A DNA stretch of 8,667 bases from assembly GCA_031273585.1 (NCBI GenBank), contig JAISRP010000138.1, positions 1-8,667 of the forward strand, read 5' to 3'. Below, one piece after another: positions 1 through 5,921 of the stretch. The notes beneath the pieces are model-generated. The model saw only the letters and a list, made by a program, of their open reading frames with translations, was not told where the DNA came from and did no database searches. The position numbers and the translations under genes are program-made. The first letter of the stretch is position 1. Each line of letters starts with the position of its first letter. The stretch comes from Synergistaceae bacterium. Its GTDB lineage: Bacteria; Synergistota; Synergistia; Synergistales; Synergistaceae.

Positions 1-94
1 CCTCGAAGCCCTCCATGCTCCTGCCGTCGAAGAAAAACGGCACCCTCCGTCCGTGCGAATAATCCAGTATGGGATGAGAGCTGATTAAATCCAT
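1..94 (-). CDS. Probable (2Fe-2S)-binding protein, N-terminal fragment (HcnA / sarcosine-oxidase-alpha N-terminal type)
   Basis: The first 31 codons run off the left edge of the window. The reading starts at an ATG (92-94) preceded by a strong ribosome-binding site, AGGAGGGT, about 7 bases upstream. The visible peptide begins MDLISSHPIL and includes GRRVPFFFDGRSMEGFE. A basic residue, then a hydrophobic strand, then FDG-R/K, then x-G-x-E, matches the start of small ferredoxin-like (2Fe-2S) domains. These occur in hydrogen cyanide synthase HcnA, sarcosine oxidase alpha and D-hydroxyproline/opine dehydrogenase small subunits. Such proteins pass electrons from an FAD amine dehydrogenase. The cluster cysteines would lie beyond the edge and cannot be checked. 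The gene is read away from the rest of the window, and two promoter-like sites at 470-552 could supply a long leader. The family call is from pattern memory only. Confidence 0.6.
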   Translation of the reverse strand, partial: MDLISSHPILDYSHGRRVPFFFDGRSMEGFE

Positions 95-127
95 CGAAAC
101 CACCCTCCTGCCAAAAAAAATAAATTC

Positions 128-239
128 AAGGAAAGACTGATTTAACGTTAGGGGCCTAAAGGGTAAAGATTAAAACCCTGATCGGCTCTGCATCCTCAAA
201 CGACAAAATTTCGTTTGGCGCTTTAATCAGCGCTTCCTT
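128..239 (+). repeat. Imperfect palindromic element, copy A (full length)
   Basis: A 112-bp element bounded by AAGGAA and TTCCTT. The left arm has GACTGATTTAACG and the right arm TTTAATCAGCGCTTCC, so the ends pair over roughly 15 bases. Inside lie two smaller hairpins: GGGT/ACCC around 160-178, and a 7-bp stem CAAACGA/TCGTTTG at 197-217. The internal order (GGGTAAAGAT, then GCATCC, then CAAACGACAAAAT) is shared with copies B and, more loosely, D. Read on the minus strand, a run of eight T follows at 120-113, just ahead of the 2Fe-2S gene. No target-site duplication is evident. Confidence 0.75.
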
Positions 240-282
240 AACAGTCTAACTGCAAACATTAACAGGCGTCCGATAAATCCAA

Positions 283-340
283 GGGAAGAGCCGATTTAAC
301 GTCCCAGGCCCGAGGCTTGGCGATTAAATCGGCGCTTCCC
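283..340 (+). repeat. Imperfect palindromic element, copy C (short form)
   Basis: A 58-bp version bounded by GGGAAG and CTTCCC. It keeps both arms of the family (left CCGATTTAACG, right CGATTAAATCGGCGC) but lacks nearly all of the 50-60 bp interior found in the longer copies. The arms pair as CCGATT/AATCGG, whereas copies A and B have CTGATT/AATCAG. The simplest reading is an internal deletion of a full element. It sits in the same leader region as copy A, in the same orientation. Confidence 0.7.
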
Positions 341-469
341 GGAAATCTCGGGCGCCTGACCTGTTGGGAAGGCTGTCTCATCTGATGCTCCGCGCAAACG
401 CCCTTCGCCGGAAAAAAACTCCGCCCCCGACGCCGTAACGGCACAAATATTAGCTGCATATAAAAACGA

Positions 470-498
470 AGAATACGAGGTAACTCGGGTTTTGTCAA
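470..498 (-). promoter_or_regulatory. Promoter-like site, TTGACA-17-TATTCT
   Basis: On the minus strand a perfect -35 hexamer TTGACA (498-493) is followed by exactly 17 bases and a -10-like TATTCT (475-470), which matches the sigma-70 consensus at 4 of 6 positions. It points towards the 2Fe-2S gene beginning at 94. This would give a leader of about 370 bases that contains repeat copies C and A. Prediction rests on sequence alone. Confidence 0.4.
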
Positions 499-523
499 TG
501 CCGCCGGGCGATTATGCACGAAT

Positions 524-552
524 AATATAATATTCCGCGTTTAACATGCCAA
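524..552 (-). promoter_or_regulatory. Promoter-like site, TTGGCA-17-TATATT
   Basis: On the minus strand TTGGCA (552-547), a 17-base spacer and TATATT (529-524) together match the sigma-70 consensus at 10 of 12 positions. It lies about 54 bases upstream of the TTGACA site and points the same way. The surrounding DNA is markedly AT-rich. It may be an alternative start for the same leftward transcript. Confidence 0.4.
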
Positions 553-652
553 TTACAGAGCTTGAGCCAACCGCAGCGACAACTCAAACGATAAAACCGT
601 GGCGCACTAAAAAAAAGGCTTCAAGGAAAATCCCCTAATGGCTGGCTGTCAC

Positions 653-729
653 TGGCGGGCCCGTCCGGAGTCGAACCGGAGACCTACGGCTTAGGAGGCC
701 GTCGCTCTATCCTGCTGAGCTACGAGCCC
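653..729 (-). tRNA. tRNA-Arg (anticodon CCU)
   Basis: A full cloverleaf reads leftward. The acceptor stem is GGGCTCG/CGGGCCC with one G-T pair. The D arm is GCTC/GAGC with a 9-base loop, and the anticodon arm is ACGGC-CTCCTAA-GCCGT. The variable loop has five bases and the T arm is TCCGG-TTCGACT-CCGGA. The discriminator is G and CCA is encoded (655-653). The anticodon CCU reads AGG. Total length is 77 bases including CCA. Its own promoter lies just upstream. Confidence 0.95.
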
Positions 730-758
730 GCAATACCTTGCAAGTACGCAACTTAAGG

Positions 759-788
759 ATTATACACAAATGATATGGGCGTAGTCAA
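759..788 (-). promoter_or_regulatory. Promoter of tRNA-Arg, TTGACT-18-TATAAT
   Basis: On the minus strand TTGACT (788-783) is followed by an 18-base spacer and a perfect TATAAT (764-759). The -10 ends 29 bases before the mature tRNA 5' end at 729, a normal leader length for a processed tRNA. Two direct copies of an A-tract-containing 17-mer lie immediately upstream of the -35 box, where an UP element or activator site would act. Confidence 0.75.
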
Positions 789-790
789 TG

Positions 791-824
791 AGAATATCCG
801 TTTTTTGAGAATATCCGTTTTTTG
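791..824. repeat. 17-bp perfect tandem duplication upstream of the tRNA promoter
   Basis: The unit AGAATATCCGTTTTTTG occurs twice with no gap (791-807 and 808-824). On the minus strand each unit reads CAAAAAACGG..., placing an A6 tract in each copy just upstream of the -35 box. The 17-bp period is not an exact multiple of the helical turn. Confidence 0.9.
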
Positions 825-827
825 TCC

Positions 828-854
828 TCTGTGATAATCTGTCTGTGATAATCT
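828..854. repeat. Short tandem duplication, 14-bp period
   Basis: TCTGTGATAATCT is present at 828-840 and again at 842-854. It directly follows the 17-bp duplication, so two independent duplications lie side by side. The second copy overlaps the left end of the transposase-like fragment. Confidence 0.85.
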
Positions 855-948
855 TACTTATCAAAAGAAAGAGTGGGCGGGACTGAAGAGCATCGGCTGT
901 GTCAAACGGACTCTTAAAAAGTTCAACGGAGAGACGACAAATGATTTC
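847..948 (+). pseudogene. Transposase remnant, ISAs1-like
   Basis: A short plus-strand reading encodes DNLTYQKKEWAGLKSIG, followed by CVKRTLKKFNGETTNDF. This resembles the segment of ISAs1-family (DDE) transposases that reads roughly 'EW-x-GLKSIG-x-V, basic stretch, NG-x-T/S-x-ET', which lies between the catalytic core and the conserved YYISSL region. No start codon, upstream catalytic region or downstream YYISSL/HWxIEN region is visible, so only about 34 codons of a decayed element would remain. The same frame runs on antisense to truA, which is coincidental in GC-rich DNA. The match is from memory of the family, not from an alignment. Confidence 0.4.
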
Positions 949-960
949 TCGCGGGCGGCT

Positions 961-982
961 CAGCGGACGGATCTGTCCGTTG
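961..982. other. Stem-loop downstream of truA
   Basis: CAGCGGAC, a 6-base loop and GTCCGTTG can form an 8-bp stem (one G-T pair). It lies 45-66 bases beyond the truA stop on the operon transcript. No T-run follows on the minus strand, so it is not a canonical intrinsic terminator, but it is the only clear hairpin at the 3' end of the operon. Confidence 0.35.
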
Positions 983-1026
983 ATGAGATAAGGTCCCTTA
1001 GCCCCTCCACCGGCATCCCGCCGCGC

Positions 1027-1785
1027 TCACTCCCAGTTTATTTTCTCGCCGTAGAGGACGTTCCACAGGAACAGGCCGGATGGGCTTGCTGTCTGTGCGC
1101 TCGACCTCCTGTCCAGTCCGCCGCCCAGGAGTCCTGCCAACCATGCCTCGTCCCGCCTGCCCAGGGCGATCTGGAGCAGGTTTCCCACGGCTATGCGAAT
1201 CATATTTGTAAGGAACGACTCCGCAGCCACGCGCAGGACGACGAGGTTTCCCCTGCGAGTCAGCTTTGCGCGCGTCACGGTCCGCTCCGTGACATCGGGG
1301 CAGTCGACCTTGCGGCAAAACGCGCGGAAGTCGTGCCGGCCCTCCAGCAGGCGAGCCGCCCGCTCCGCCCTGCCCCAGTCGTAGCAGAGGCCGGGGAGCC
1401 ACAGGACGTAGGGCCTGATATGGGGGTAGCAGGTTGGCGAGTTCCAGATGAAGTAGCGATACTCCCGCGAGATGGCGCTCCTCCTGGCGTGAAATTCGCA
1501 CCGGACCGCGGCGGACCTGATCACGGAGACGGAGGGCGGGAGGTGTGCGTTGAGCGCGGCGGTGAGCCTGCGCGGCGGCCAGTCCTTCGACAGCGAGAAA
1601 GCCGCCACCTGAGCCCTTGCGTGGACGCCTGCGTCGGTTCTGCCGGCCCCGACTGCGCGGGCGGGCTCCCCCAGCGCGCGGAGTGCTTCCTCTACCGAGT
1701 CCTGCACGGACCCACCTCCGGGCTGCGACTGCCAGCCGTTGAAGCCGGTCCCGTCGTAGGAGAGCTCTATCGCGTACTTCGGCAC
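1027..1785 (-). CDS. truA: tRNA pseudouridine(38-40) synthase TruA
   Basis: TruA isomerises uridines 38, 39 and 40 in the anticodon arm of many tRNAs to pseudouridine. The 252-residue product has the usual family length. It opens with KYAIELSYDGTGFNGWQ and carries the catalytic motif GRTDAGVHA with aspartate at residue 51. Further family marks are FHAR (98-101), REYRYFIWN with the conserved tyrosine at about 109, and FLTNMIRIAVGNLL near residue 190. The start is GTG at 1785, nine bases after the ecfT stop, with only a weak purine-rich site. It is the last gene of the leftward operon. The ecfT-truA order is common in Clostridia-like genomes. Nothing appears broken. Confidence 0.97.
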   Translation of the reverse strand: MPKYAIELSYDGTGFNGWQSQPGGGSVQDSVEEALRALGEPARAVGAGRTDAGVHARAQVAAFSLSKDWPPRRLTAALNAHLPPSVSVIRSAAVRCEFHARRSAISREYRYFIWNSPTCYPHIRPYVLWLPGLCYDWGRAERAARLLEGRHDFRAFCRKVDCPDVTERTVTRAKLTRRGNLVVLRVAAESFLTNMIRIAVGNLLQIALGRRDEAWLAGLLGGGLDRRSSAQTASPSGLFLWNVLYGEKINWE

Positions 1786-1794
1786 CAGCGCGCC

Positions 1795-2625
1795 CTAGCG
1801 AAACGGCCTGACGCCGCCCAGAACTAGGCGGTCCAGCGCCACGACCGCGGCTATGAACGAGAAAAGGCAGATGACGGCTACGCTGTCGCGGGCGGCCCAC
1901 CGGAGCGGGTGCAGGCGCGTTCTCGGCGCGCCCGGGGAGTAGCAGCGCGACTCCATCGCCGTTGCAAGGTTCTCGGCGCGCAGGAAGACGAGCACGAACA
2001 GCGGCACCAGCACCGGGACGAAGCTCCTGGCCCTCCTGATAAGGCCGCCGCTGTCGAAGTCGGCGCCCCTCGATATCTGGGCCTTCAGTATCCTGTCGGT
2101 CTCCTCGAACAGAGTCGGTATGAAGCGCAGAGCGATTGTCATCATCATAGCCATCTCGGAGGTGGGCAGGCCCAGGCGTCCTATCGGCGACATGAGCCGT
2201 TCGAGCCCGGCCGAGAAATCCATCGGGCTCGTGGTCATCATGAGCATGGCAGCAAATATGACGAGAAAGAAGAGCCTGAGGCCCATCCCGACTGCGACCG
2301 TTATGCCCTCCCAGGTTACGCGCAGCGGCCCGATCCTTAAAATTTCGTGCCCAGGCGTCCAGAGCAGATTGATGAACACCGTGACGGCCACGAGGAACAC
2401 AACCGGACGCCCGGTCTTCAGTATGGTCGTCATGGATGTCCCGGAGAGCCGGGAGAACAGGCACGGCAACGCGCACCACAGGACGAAGTCCAGCGGCTCG
2501 CTCGCCATGAAGAGGCCGGCTAACAGCATGAAGGTACATACGATCTTGCACCTCGGGTCGAGCCTGTGTATGAGCGAGTCCCCAGGGATGAACTGCCCCA
2601 GGGAGATGTTGTTCAGACTTCGCAT
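1795..2625 (-). CDS. ecfT: ECF transporter transmembrane subunit EcfT
   Basis: EcfT is the integral membrane scaffold that couples the two ATPases to a substrate-binding S protein in energy-coupling-factor vitamin and metal importers. The 276-residue product starts MRSLNNISLGQFIPGDSLIHRLDPR, where the short PGDS...HRLDPR region is typical of the family. Hydrophobic segments lie near residues 26-60, 74-90, 108-131, 155-172, 203-216 and 247-270. The two cytoplasmic coupling-helix motifs are present: AQISRGADF (182-190) and MESRCYSPG (224-232). The second has S-R-C where the family usually has A-R-G. The start ATG overlaps the end of ecfA2 by 13 bases, implying translational coupling. Confidence 0.95.
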   Translation of the reverse strand: MRSLNNISLGQFIPGDSLIHRLDPRCKIVCTFMLLAGLFMASEPLDFVLWCALPCLFSRLSGTSMTTILKTGRPVVFLVAVTVFINLLWTPGHEILRIGPLRVTWEGITVAVGMGLRLFFLVIFAAMLMMTTSPMDFSAGLERLMSPIGRLGLPTSEMAMMMTIALRFIPTLFEETDRILKAQISRGADFDSGGLIRRARSFVPVLVPLFVLVFLRAENLATAMESRCYSPGAPRTRLHPLRWAARDSVAVICLFSFIAAVVALDRLVLGGVRPFR

Positions 2626-3461
2626 CCGAGACGCTCCTCGAGCGAATTTATCACGTCCCCCACGCCGGCCGTCAGGGGCAGGTGGATTCCCCGCTCCCTA
2701 AGGCCCGCGATGAAGCGCGCCAGCGGCGGCATCAGGAGCCCCTGCACGGGGCTGCGGAGGAGGTATTCCGCGACTGACTCGGCGTCCCCGCAGGTCACGC
2801 CCACTCCCCTCTCGAGCACCAGTATTCTGTCGCTGTTGGCGAGCGCGCCCTCGAGGTCGTGAGTGACCTGGACGACGCCCATCCCCTCGTCCCTGACGCT
2901 CGCCATGAGCTGCCTGAGCTCTCGGATCCCAGCTGCGTCGAGCCCGGCCGTGGGCTCATCCAGCACGAGGTAGTCCGGCCTCATGGATAGCACGGACGCC
3001 AGAGCCGCCCTCCTCCTCTGCCCGCCCGATATGGCGAATGGGTTCGAGCCCAGAAGCGCGGGGTCGAGCCCGGAGGAGCGGACGGCCATCTCGACGCACT
3101 CGTCGAGCTCGCGCCCCGTGACGCCCCAATTGAGGGGGGCGAACTCTATCTCGTCCCTGACGGTCTCAGCGAAGAACTGCTGCTCCGGGTACTGAAACAC
3201 GAGCCCGACCCTCCGCCTGAGCCCTCTCAGGTTCTTAGCGTCCCTCGTCACGTCCGTGCCGTCGATGGACACGCTGCCGGACTGAGGGAGCAGGAGCAGG
3301 TTCAGGTGCTGGGCCAGAGTCGATTTTCCGCTGCCGGTGTGCCCGACTATCGATACCCACTGTCCCCGCTCGATGACGACGGACACGCCCCTCAGCGCCT
3401 CGGATCGCGCTGGGGTGCCCTCGTTGTACGTGTGCCTGAGCTCGCTCACCACTATAGACAT
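2613..3461 (-). CDS. ecfA2: ECF transporter ATP-binding protein EcfA2
   Basis: This is the second ATPase of the ECF module; with EcfA1 it forms the ATP-driven heterodimer under EcfT. From the ATG at 3461 the product has 282 residues. Walker A is GHTGSGKST (40-48), the Q-loop glutamine is Q90 in FQYPEQQFF, the signature is ISGGQRRR (144-151), Walker B is YLVLDEP (164-170) and the switch histidine is H201. The C-terminal extension of about 65 residues (GLLMPPLARFIAGLRERG...) is characteristic of EcfA2-type proteins. The frame stays open upstream to 3791, but the family begins at MSIVVSELRHTY, and this ATG overlaps the ecfA1 stop by 10 bases, so I chose it. Confidence 0.95.
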   Translation of the reverse strand: MSIVVSELRHTYNEGTPARSEALRGVSVVIERGQWVSIVGHTGSGKSTLAQHLNLLLLPQSGSVSIDGTDVTRDAKNLRGLRRRVGLVFQYPEQQFFAETVRDEIEFAPLNWGVTGRELDECVEMAVRSSGLDPALLGSNPFAISGGQRRRAALASVLSMRPDYLVLDEPTAGLDAAGIRELRQLMASVRDEGMGVVQVTHDLEGALANSDRILVLERGVGVTCGDAESVAEYLLRSPVQGLLMPPLARFIAGLRERGIHLPLTAGVGDVINSLEERLGCEV

Positions 3462-4273
3462 AGCGAGCGCAGCATGTCCTCCGCAACCGGAAGCGTGGCG
3501 CCGGGGAGGATGCCCCTTGCCAGCAGCTCGCGGTGCAGGGCGAACTCCAGGGGCTCCTCGAAGCCCCACCTGAGATACTCGCCGCCGAAGAATAGCTCGG
3601 GCGCCCCATCCCACACGACCCTGCCGCGCTCCATCACAGCGATGCGCCCCGCCCGCACTGCCTCCTCCATCCTGTGGGTGATCTGGACGATGGTCATCCC
3701 CTGGGCGTTCAACTCGCCTATGCACCCGAGAAAGGACTCCCTCCCCTCCGGGTCGAGCATCGACGTGGACTCGTCCAGGACGAGTGCGCATGGGGACATG
3801 GCGAGCGCGCCTGCTAAGGCGAGCCTCTGCTTCTGGCCGCCCGAGAGGGAGGACGACCCCCTCCCGCGATACTCCAAGAGCCCAGTCAGCTCGAGCGCCC
3901 TGTCCACCCTGATCTGAATCTCGCCCGAGGGCAGCCCCAGGTTCTCAGGTCCGAAGGCCACGTCCTCCTCGACTATGCTAGCCACGATCTGGTCCTCCGG
4001 GTTCTGAAAGACGAGCGCCACGTTCCGGCGAATCTCGCCGGTATTCGCCGGGTCGGAGCTGTCGAGACCCATGACGCGACAAACGCCCTGCGTCGGTATC
4101 TGCAGGGCGTTGCAAATTTTCGCGAGCGTCGACTTACCAGAACCGTTCGCTCCGACGAGGGCCAGCCACTCCCCCGGGTTCACCTCGAGGTCCACCCCCG
4201 TAACGGCCGGGGCCGTGGCGCCCTGGTAGGAGTACGTCACCCCCTGCATTGAAAATATAGGGGCGGGTTGCAT
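3452..4273 (-). CDS. ecfA1: ECF transporter ATP-binding protein EcfA1
   Basis: This is the first ATPase of the ECF module, a 273-residue ABC protein. Walker A is GANGSGKST (41-49), the Q-loop is VFQNPEDQIV (Q90), the signature is LSGGQKQR (143-150), Walker B is ALVLDES (163-169) followed by TSMLDPEGR, and the switch histidine is H200 in QITHRMEEA. FQNPEDQ and LDESTSMLDP are hallmark strings of EcfA1/CbiO1, in contrast to FQYPEQQ and LDEPTAGLD of EcfA2. The ATG at 4273 is 15 bases after the rplQ stop with a modest site (CCGGAA). No S-component gene is in the window, as expected for a shared group II module. Confidence 0.95.
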   Translation of the reverse strand: MQPAPIFSMQGVTYSYQGATAPAVTGVDLEVNPGEWLALVGANGSGKSTLAKICNALQIPTQGVCRVMGLDSSDPANTGEIRRNVALVFQNPEDQIVASIVEEDVAFGPENLGLPSGEIQIRVDRALELTGLLEYRGRGSSSLSGGQKQRLALAGALAMSPCALVLDESTSMLDPEGRESFLGCIGELNAQGMTIVQITHRMEEAVRAGRIAVMERGRVVWDGAPELFFGGEYLRWGFEEPLEFALHRELLARGILPGATLPVAEDMLRSLCL

Positions 4274-4288
4274 TATTCCGGAAAACAG

Positions 4289-4642
4289 TTATTCAACGAG
4301 CTGTATGACAGCCATCGGAGATGCGTCGCCCACCCTGTTCGCGAGCTTGACAATCCTCGTGTACCCGCCGTTCCTATCCGCAAACCGCGGCGCAAGGCTG
4401 TCGAACAGCGTGTTGACGGCGGCCTTATGAGGAATGCGGGCTATCACGAGGCGCCGGTCGGCAAGTGCGCCGGACTTGGCCTTCGTTATCAGCTTCTCCG
4501 CGACGCGCCGCAGCTCCTTCGCCCTCGTGACGGTAGTTATAATGCTGCCCTCGATAAACAGACTCGCCGCAAGGTTCCCCAGCATCGCACGCCTGTGCGA
4601 GCCGTAGCGTCCAAGACGCCTGAGATTCATACGATGTCTCAT
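4289..4642 (-). CDS. rplQ: 50S ribosomal protein L17
   Basis: L17 is a large-subunit protein near the peptide exit tunnel. The 117-residue product has the family opening [12 protein letters not shown], then [15 protein letters not shown], the middle [19 protein letters not shown], and the end [26 protein letters not shown]. Length is normal. The ATG at 4642 follows an AAAGGGG ribosome-binding site. rplQ usually sits a few tens of bases after rpoA; here 182 bases separate them, most of which is repeat copy B. Genes downstream follow within 15 bases, so rplQ probably heads the translationally linked ECF block. Confidence 0.97.
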   Translation of the reverse strand: MRHRMNLRRLGRYGSHRRAMLGNLAASLFIEGSIITTVTRAKELRRVAEKLITKAKSGALADRRLVIARIPHKAAVNTLFDSLAPRFADRNGGYTRIVKLANRVGDASPMAVIQLVE

Positions 4643-4690
4643 AATGTTATTCCCCTTTACTCGCGCGTTTATTTCGCAAAATTTTTTCCG

Positions 4691-4799
4691 GAGGAACGGC
4701 TGATTTAACGACAGATGCCCGAAGGGTAAAGATCCCCCCTCGGCTTAGCATCCGCAAACGACAAAATATCGTCCGAGCGATTAAATCAGCGTTTTCCTC
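4691..4799 (+). repeat. Imperfect palindromic element, copy B (full length, between rpoA and rplQ)
   Basis: A 109-bp element bounded by GAGGAA and TTCCTC. The left arm is GGCTGATTTAACG and the right arm CGATTAAATCAGCG. The interior shares GAAGGGTAAAGAT, GCATCCGCAAACGACAAAAT and GAGCGATTAAATCAG with copy A. The inner hairpin AGGG/CCCT is retained, while the second inner stem is partly degraded (ACGA/TCGT only). It lies wholly within the rpoA-rplQ intergenic gap, in the opposite sense to transcription, and leaves the rplQ ribosome-binding site intact. Confidence 0.75.
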
Positions 4800-4824
4800 A
4801 CAAACCGAACCCCGACCGCCGCCG

Positions 4825-5856
4825 TCACTTGTAGAAGCGGTCCTCCTCCGTGTCGTCCTCGACCTCGCCGGAGAGGGTGAGGTCGAACTTCGTCAGCTTC
4901 TCCTCTATCTCACGCAGCGAAATTTTACCAAGATTCCTGATCTTGAGCAGGTCCGCGCGTGACCGCGAGACGAGCTCGCCAATGTAGTGGACCCCGCCCC
5001 TCATGAGGCAGTTCTCGCTCCTGACCGAGAGGTCGAGATCCCGCACCGGCCTCGCATAGGCCGGGTTGTCGCCAAGTTTCAGAAAGTTCTTGCCGGACGC
5101 GTCGCCTGACGCGCCCTTATCGCCCGATTTCAGCGGATCCCCTCCCCTGAGCTCCGCCAAGAGCTCGGGGTCGTCCGGCGAGACGGCGATCGCTATGTTG
5201 AGGAAGTATTCCTTCAGTATCGAGGACGCCTGTCTGACGGCATCCTCCGGGTTTACGACCCCGTTCGTCCAAATCTCCAGGATCAGCCTGTCGTAGTCGG
5301 TCCTCTGACCGAGCCTCTTGTCCTGAACCTCGTACTTCACCCTCTTGGCCGGCGAGAAGATCGCGTCGACCAGCAGGGCGTCCACCGGAAGGTATCCCGG
5401 CCTGGCCCGGTCGAGCGGCGCATAACCGGTTCCGGCCTCGATGTAGAGGTCCATCGAAAGCCTGGATCCCGCCTCCAGATGACATATTACCGCATCCTGG
5501 TCCGGGAACTCTATCTCGCTGTCCAGCTGTATGTCGGCCGCCGTGACGACCTTCGGTCCCTCGGTGTCGATGTGAAGGATCCGGACCTCAGGCGAGAACG
5601 ACCTTACCGGGACATGTTTTATGTTCATGAGAAGCTCTATCATGTCCTCCTTGACGCCCGGCACCGTCGTGAACTCGTGGAGAACTCCGTCAACACGAAT
5701 CGCTGTTATCGCAGCGCCGGATATGGATGAGAGGAGAACTCTGCGTAGAGAGTTCCCCAGCGTGACCCCATATCCCCGCTCAAGTGGTTCTATGACAATC
5801 CTGCCATAGGAGGAGTTGCTCTCCTCGACTATAATATCATATCGGGCATGCTCCAA
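4825..5856 (-). CDS. rpoA: DNA-directed RNA polymerase subunit alpha
   Basis: The alpha subunit dimerises to nucleate core RNA polymerase, and its C-terminal domain contacts UP elements and activators. The N-terminal domain is clear (IEPLERGYGVTLGNSLRRVLLSS). The C-terminal domain shows VRSENCLMRGG, IGELVSRSRADLLKIRNLG and SLREIEEKL. I place the start at TTG 5856 (MEHARYDIIVEES), which follows AAAGGTGGGG at a normal distance; an in-frame TTG at 5874 lies upstream of that site and is unlikely. This gives 343 residues. Two oddities: the interdomain linker is long and rich in G, S, D and K, and the family 'NLGKKSL' reads NLGKISL. There is no rpsD upstream, where it usually is. Confidence 0.97.
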   Translation of the reverse strand: MEHARYDIIVEESNSSYGRIVIEPLERGYGVTLGNSLRRVLLSSISGAAITAIRVDGVLHEFTTVPGVKEDMIELLMNIKHVPVRSFSPEVRILHIDTEGPKVVTAADIQLDSEIEFPDQDAVICHLEAGSRLSMDLYIEAGTGYAPLDRARPGYLPVDALLVDAIFSPAKRVKYEVQDKRLGQRTDYDRLILEIWTNGVVNPEDAVRQASSILKEYFLNIAIAVSPDDPELLAELRGGDPLKSGDKGASGDASGKNFLKLGDNPAYARPVRDLDLSVRSENCLMRGGVHYIGELVSRSRADLLKIRNLGKISLREIEEKLTKFDLTLSGEVEDDTEEDRFYK

Positions 5857-5921
5857 AGTTCCCCCACCTTTCAATGTACACTCGAGCGCAAATCTGCACT
5901 ACCCGATGAAGTTGAATCTTT

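Larger units (their letters stand above)
95..652. other. Non-coding region between the 2Fe-2S gene and tRNA-Arg
   Basis: This stretch of 558 bases has no convincing gene. It contains repeat copies A and C, the two promoter-like sites described separately, and a T8 run on the minus strand at 616-609 downstream of the tRNA. The T8 run lacks a strong preceding stem, so I do not call a terminator. I looked for known riboswitch signatures in the presumed leader and recognised none. The open frame on the minus strand over 259-519 overlaps copy C and a promoter and has no family resemblance, so it is left out. Confidence 0.6.

Noticed and set aside
128..340. CRISPR array or riboswitch in the left leader
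   Set aside because: The repeats here are two unequal palindromes, not evenly spaced identical repeats with unique spacers, and no known riboswitch core motif was recognised.
259..519. 86-codon open frame on the minus strand
   Set aside because: It overlaps repeat copy C and a promoter-like site, has no convincing ribosome-binding site, and its peptide resembles no family I know.
609..652. Intrinsic terminator after tRNA-Arg
   Set aside because: A T8 run is present on the minus strand, but the preceding bases form only a stem of about 3 bp, too weak to call.
998..2551. 517-codon open frame on the minus strand
   Set aside because: It overlaps ecfT and truA in another frame of the same strand. 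Its product is dominated by R, G, A and P with no domain, as expected for a shifted frame in GC-rich coding DNA.
2613..3791. Longer version of EcfA2 with 110 extra N-terminal residues
   Set aside because: The extra segment is ecfA1 read in another frame; the ABC family starts at MSIVVSELRHTY and the ATG at 3461 gives a normal-length protein.
3306..3917. 203-codon plus-strand frame antisense to ecfA1/ecfA2
   Set aside because: It is a mirror of two clear ABC ATPase genes, with no ribosome-binding site or family resemblance.
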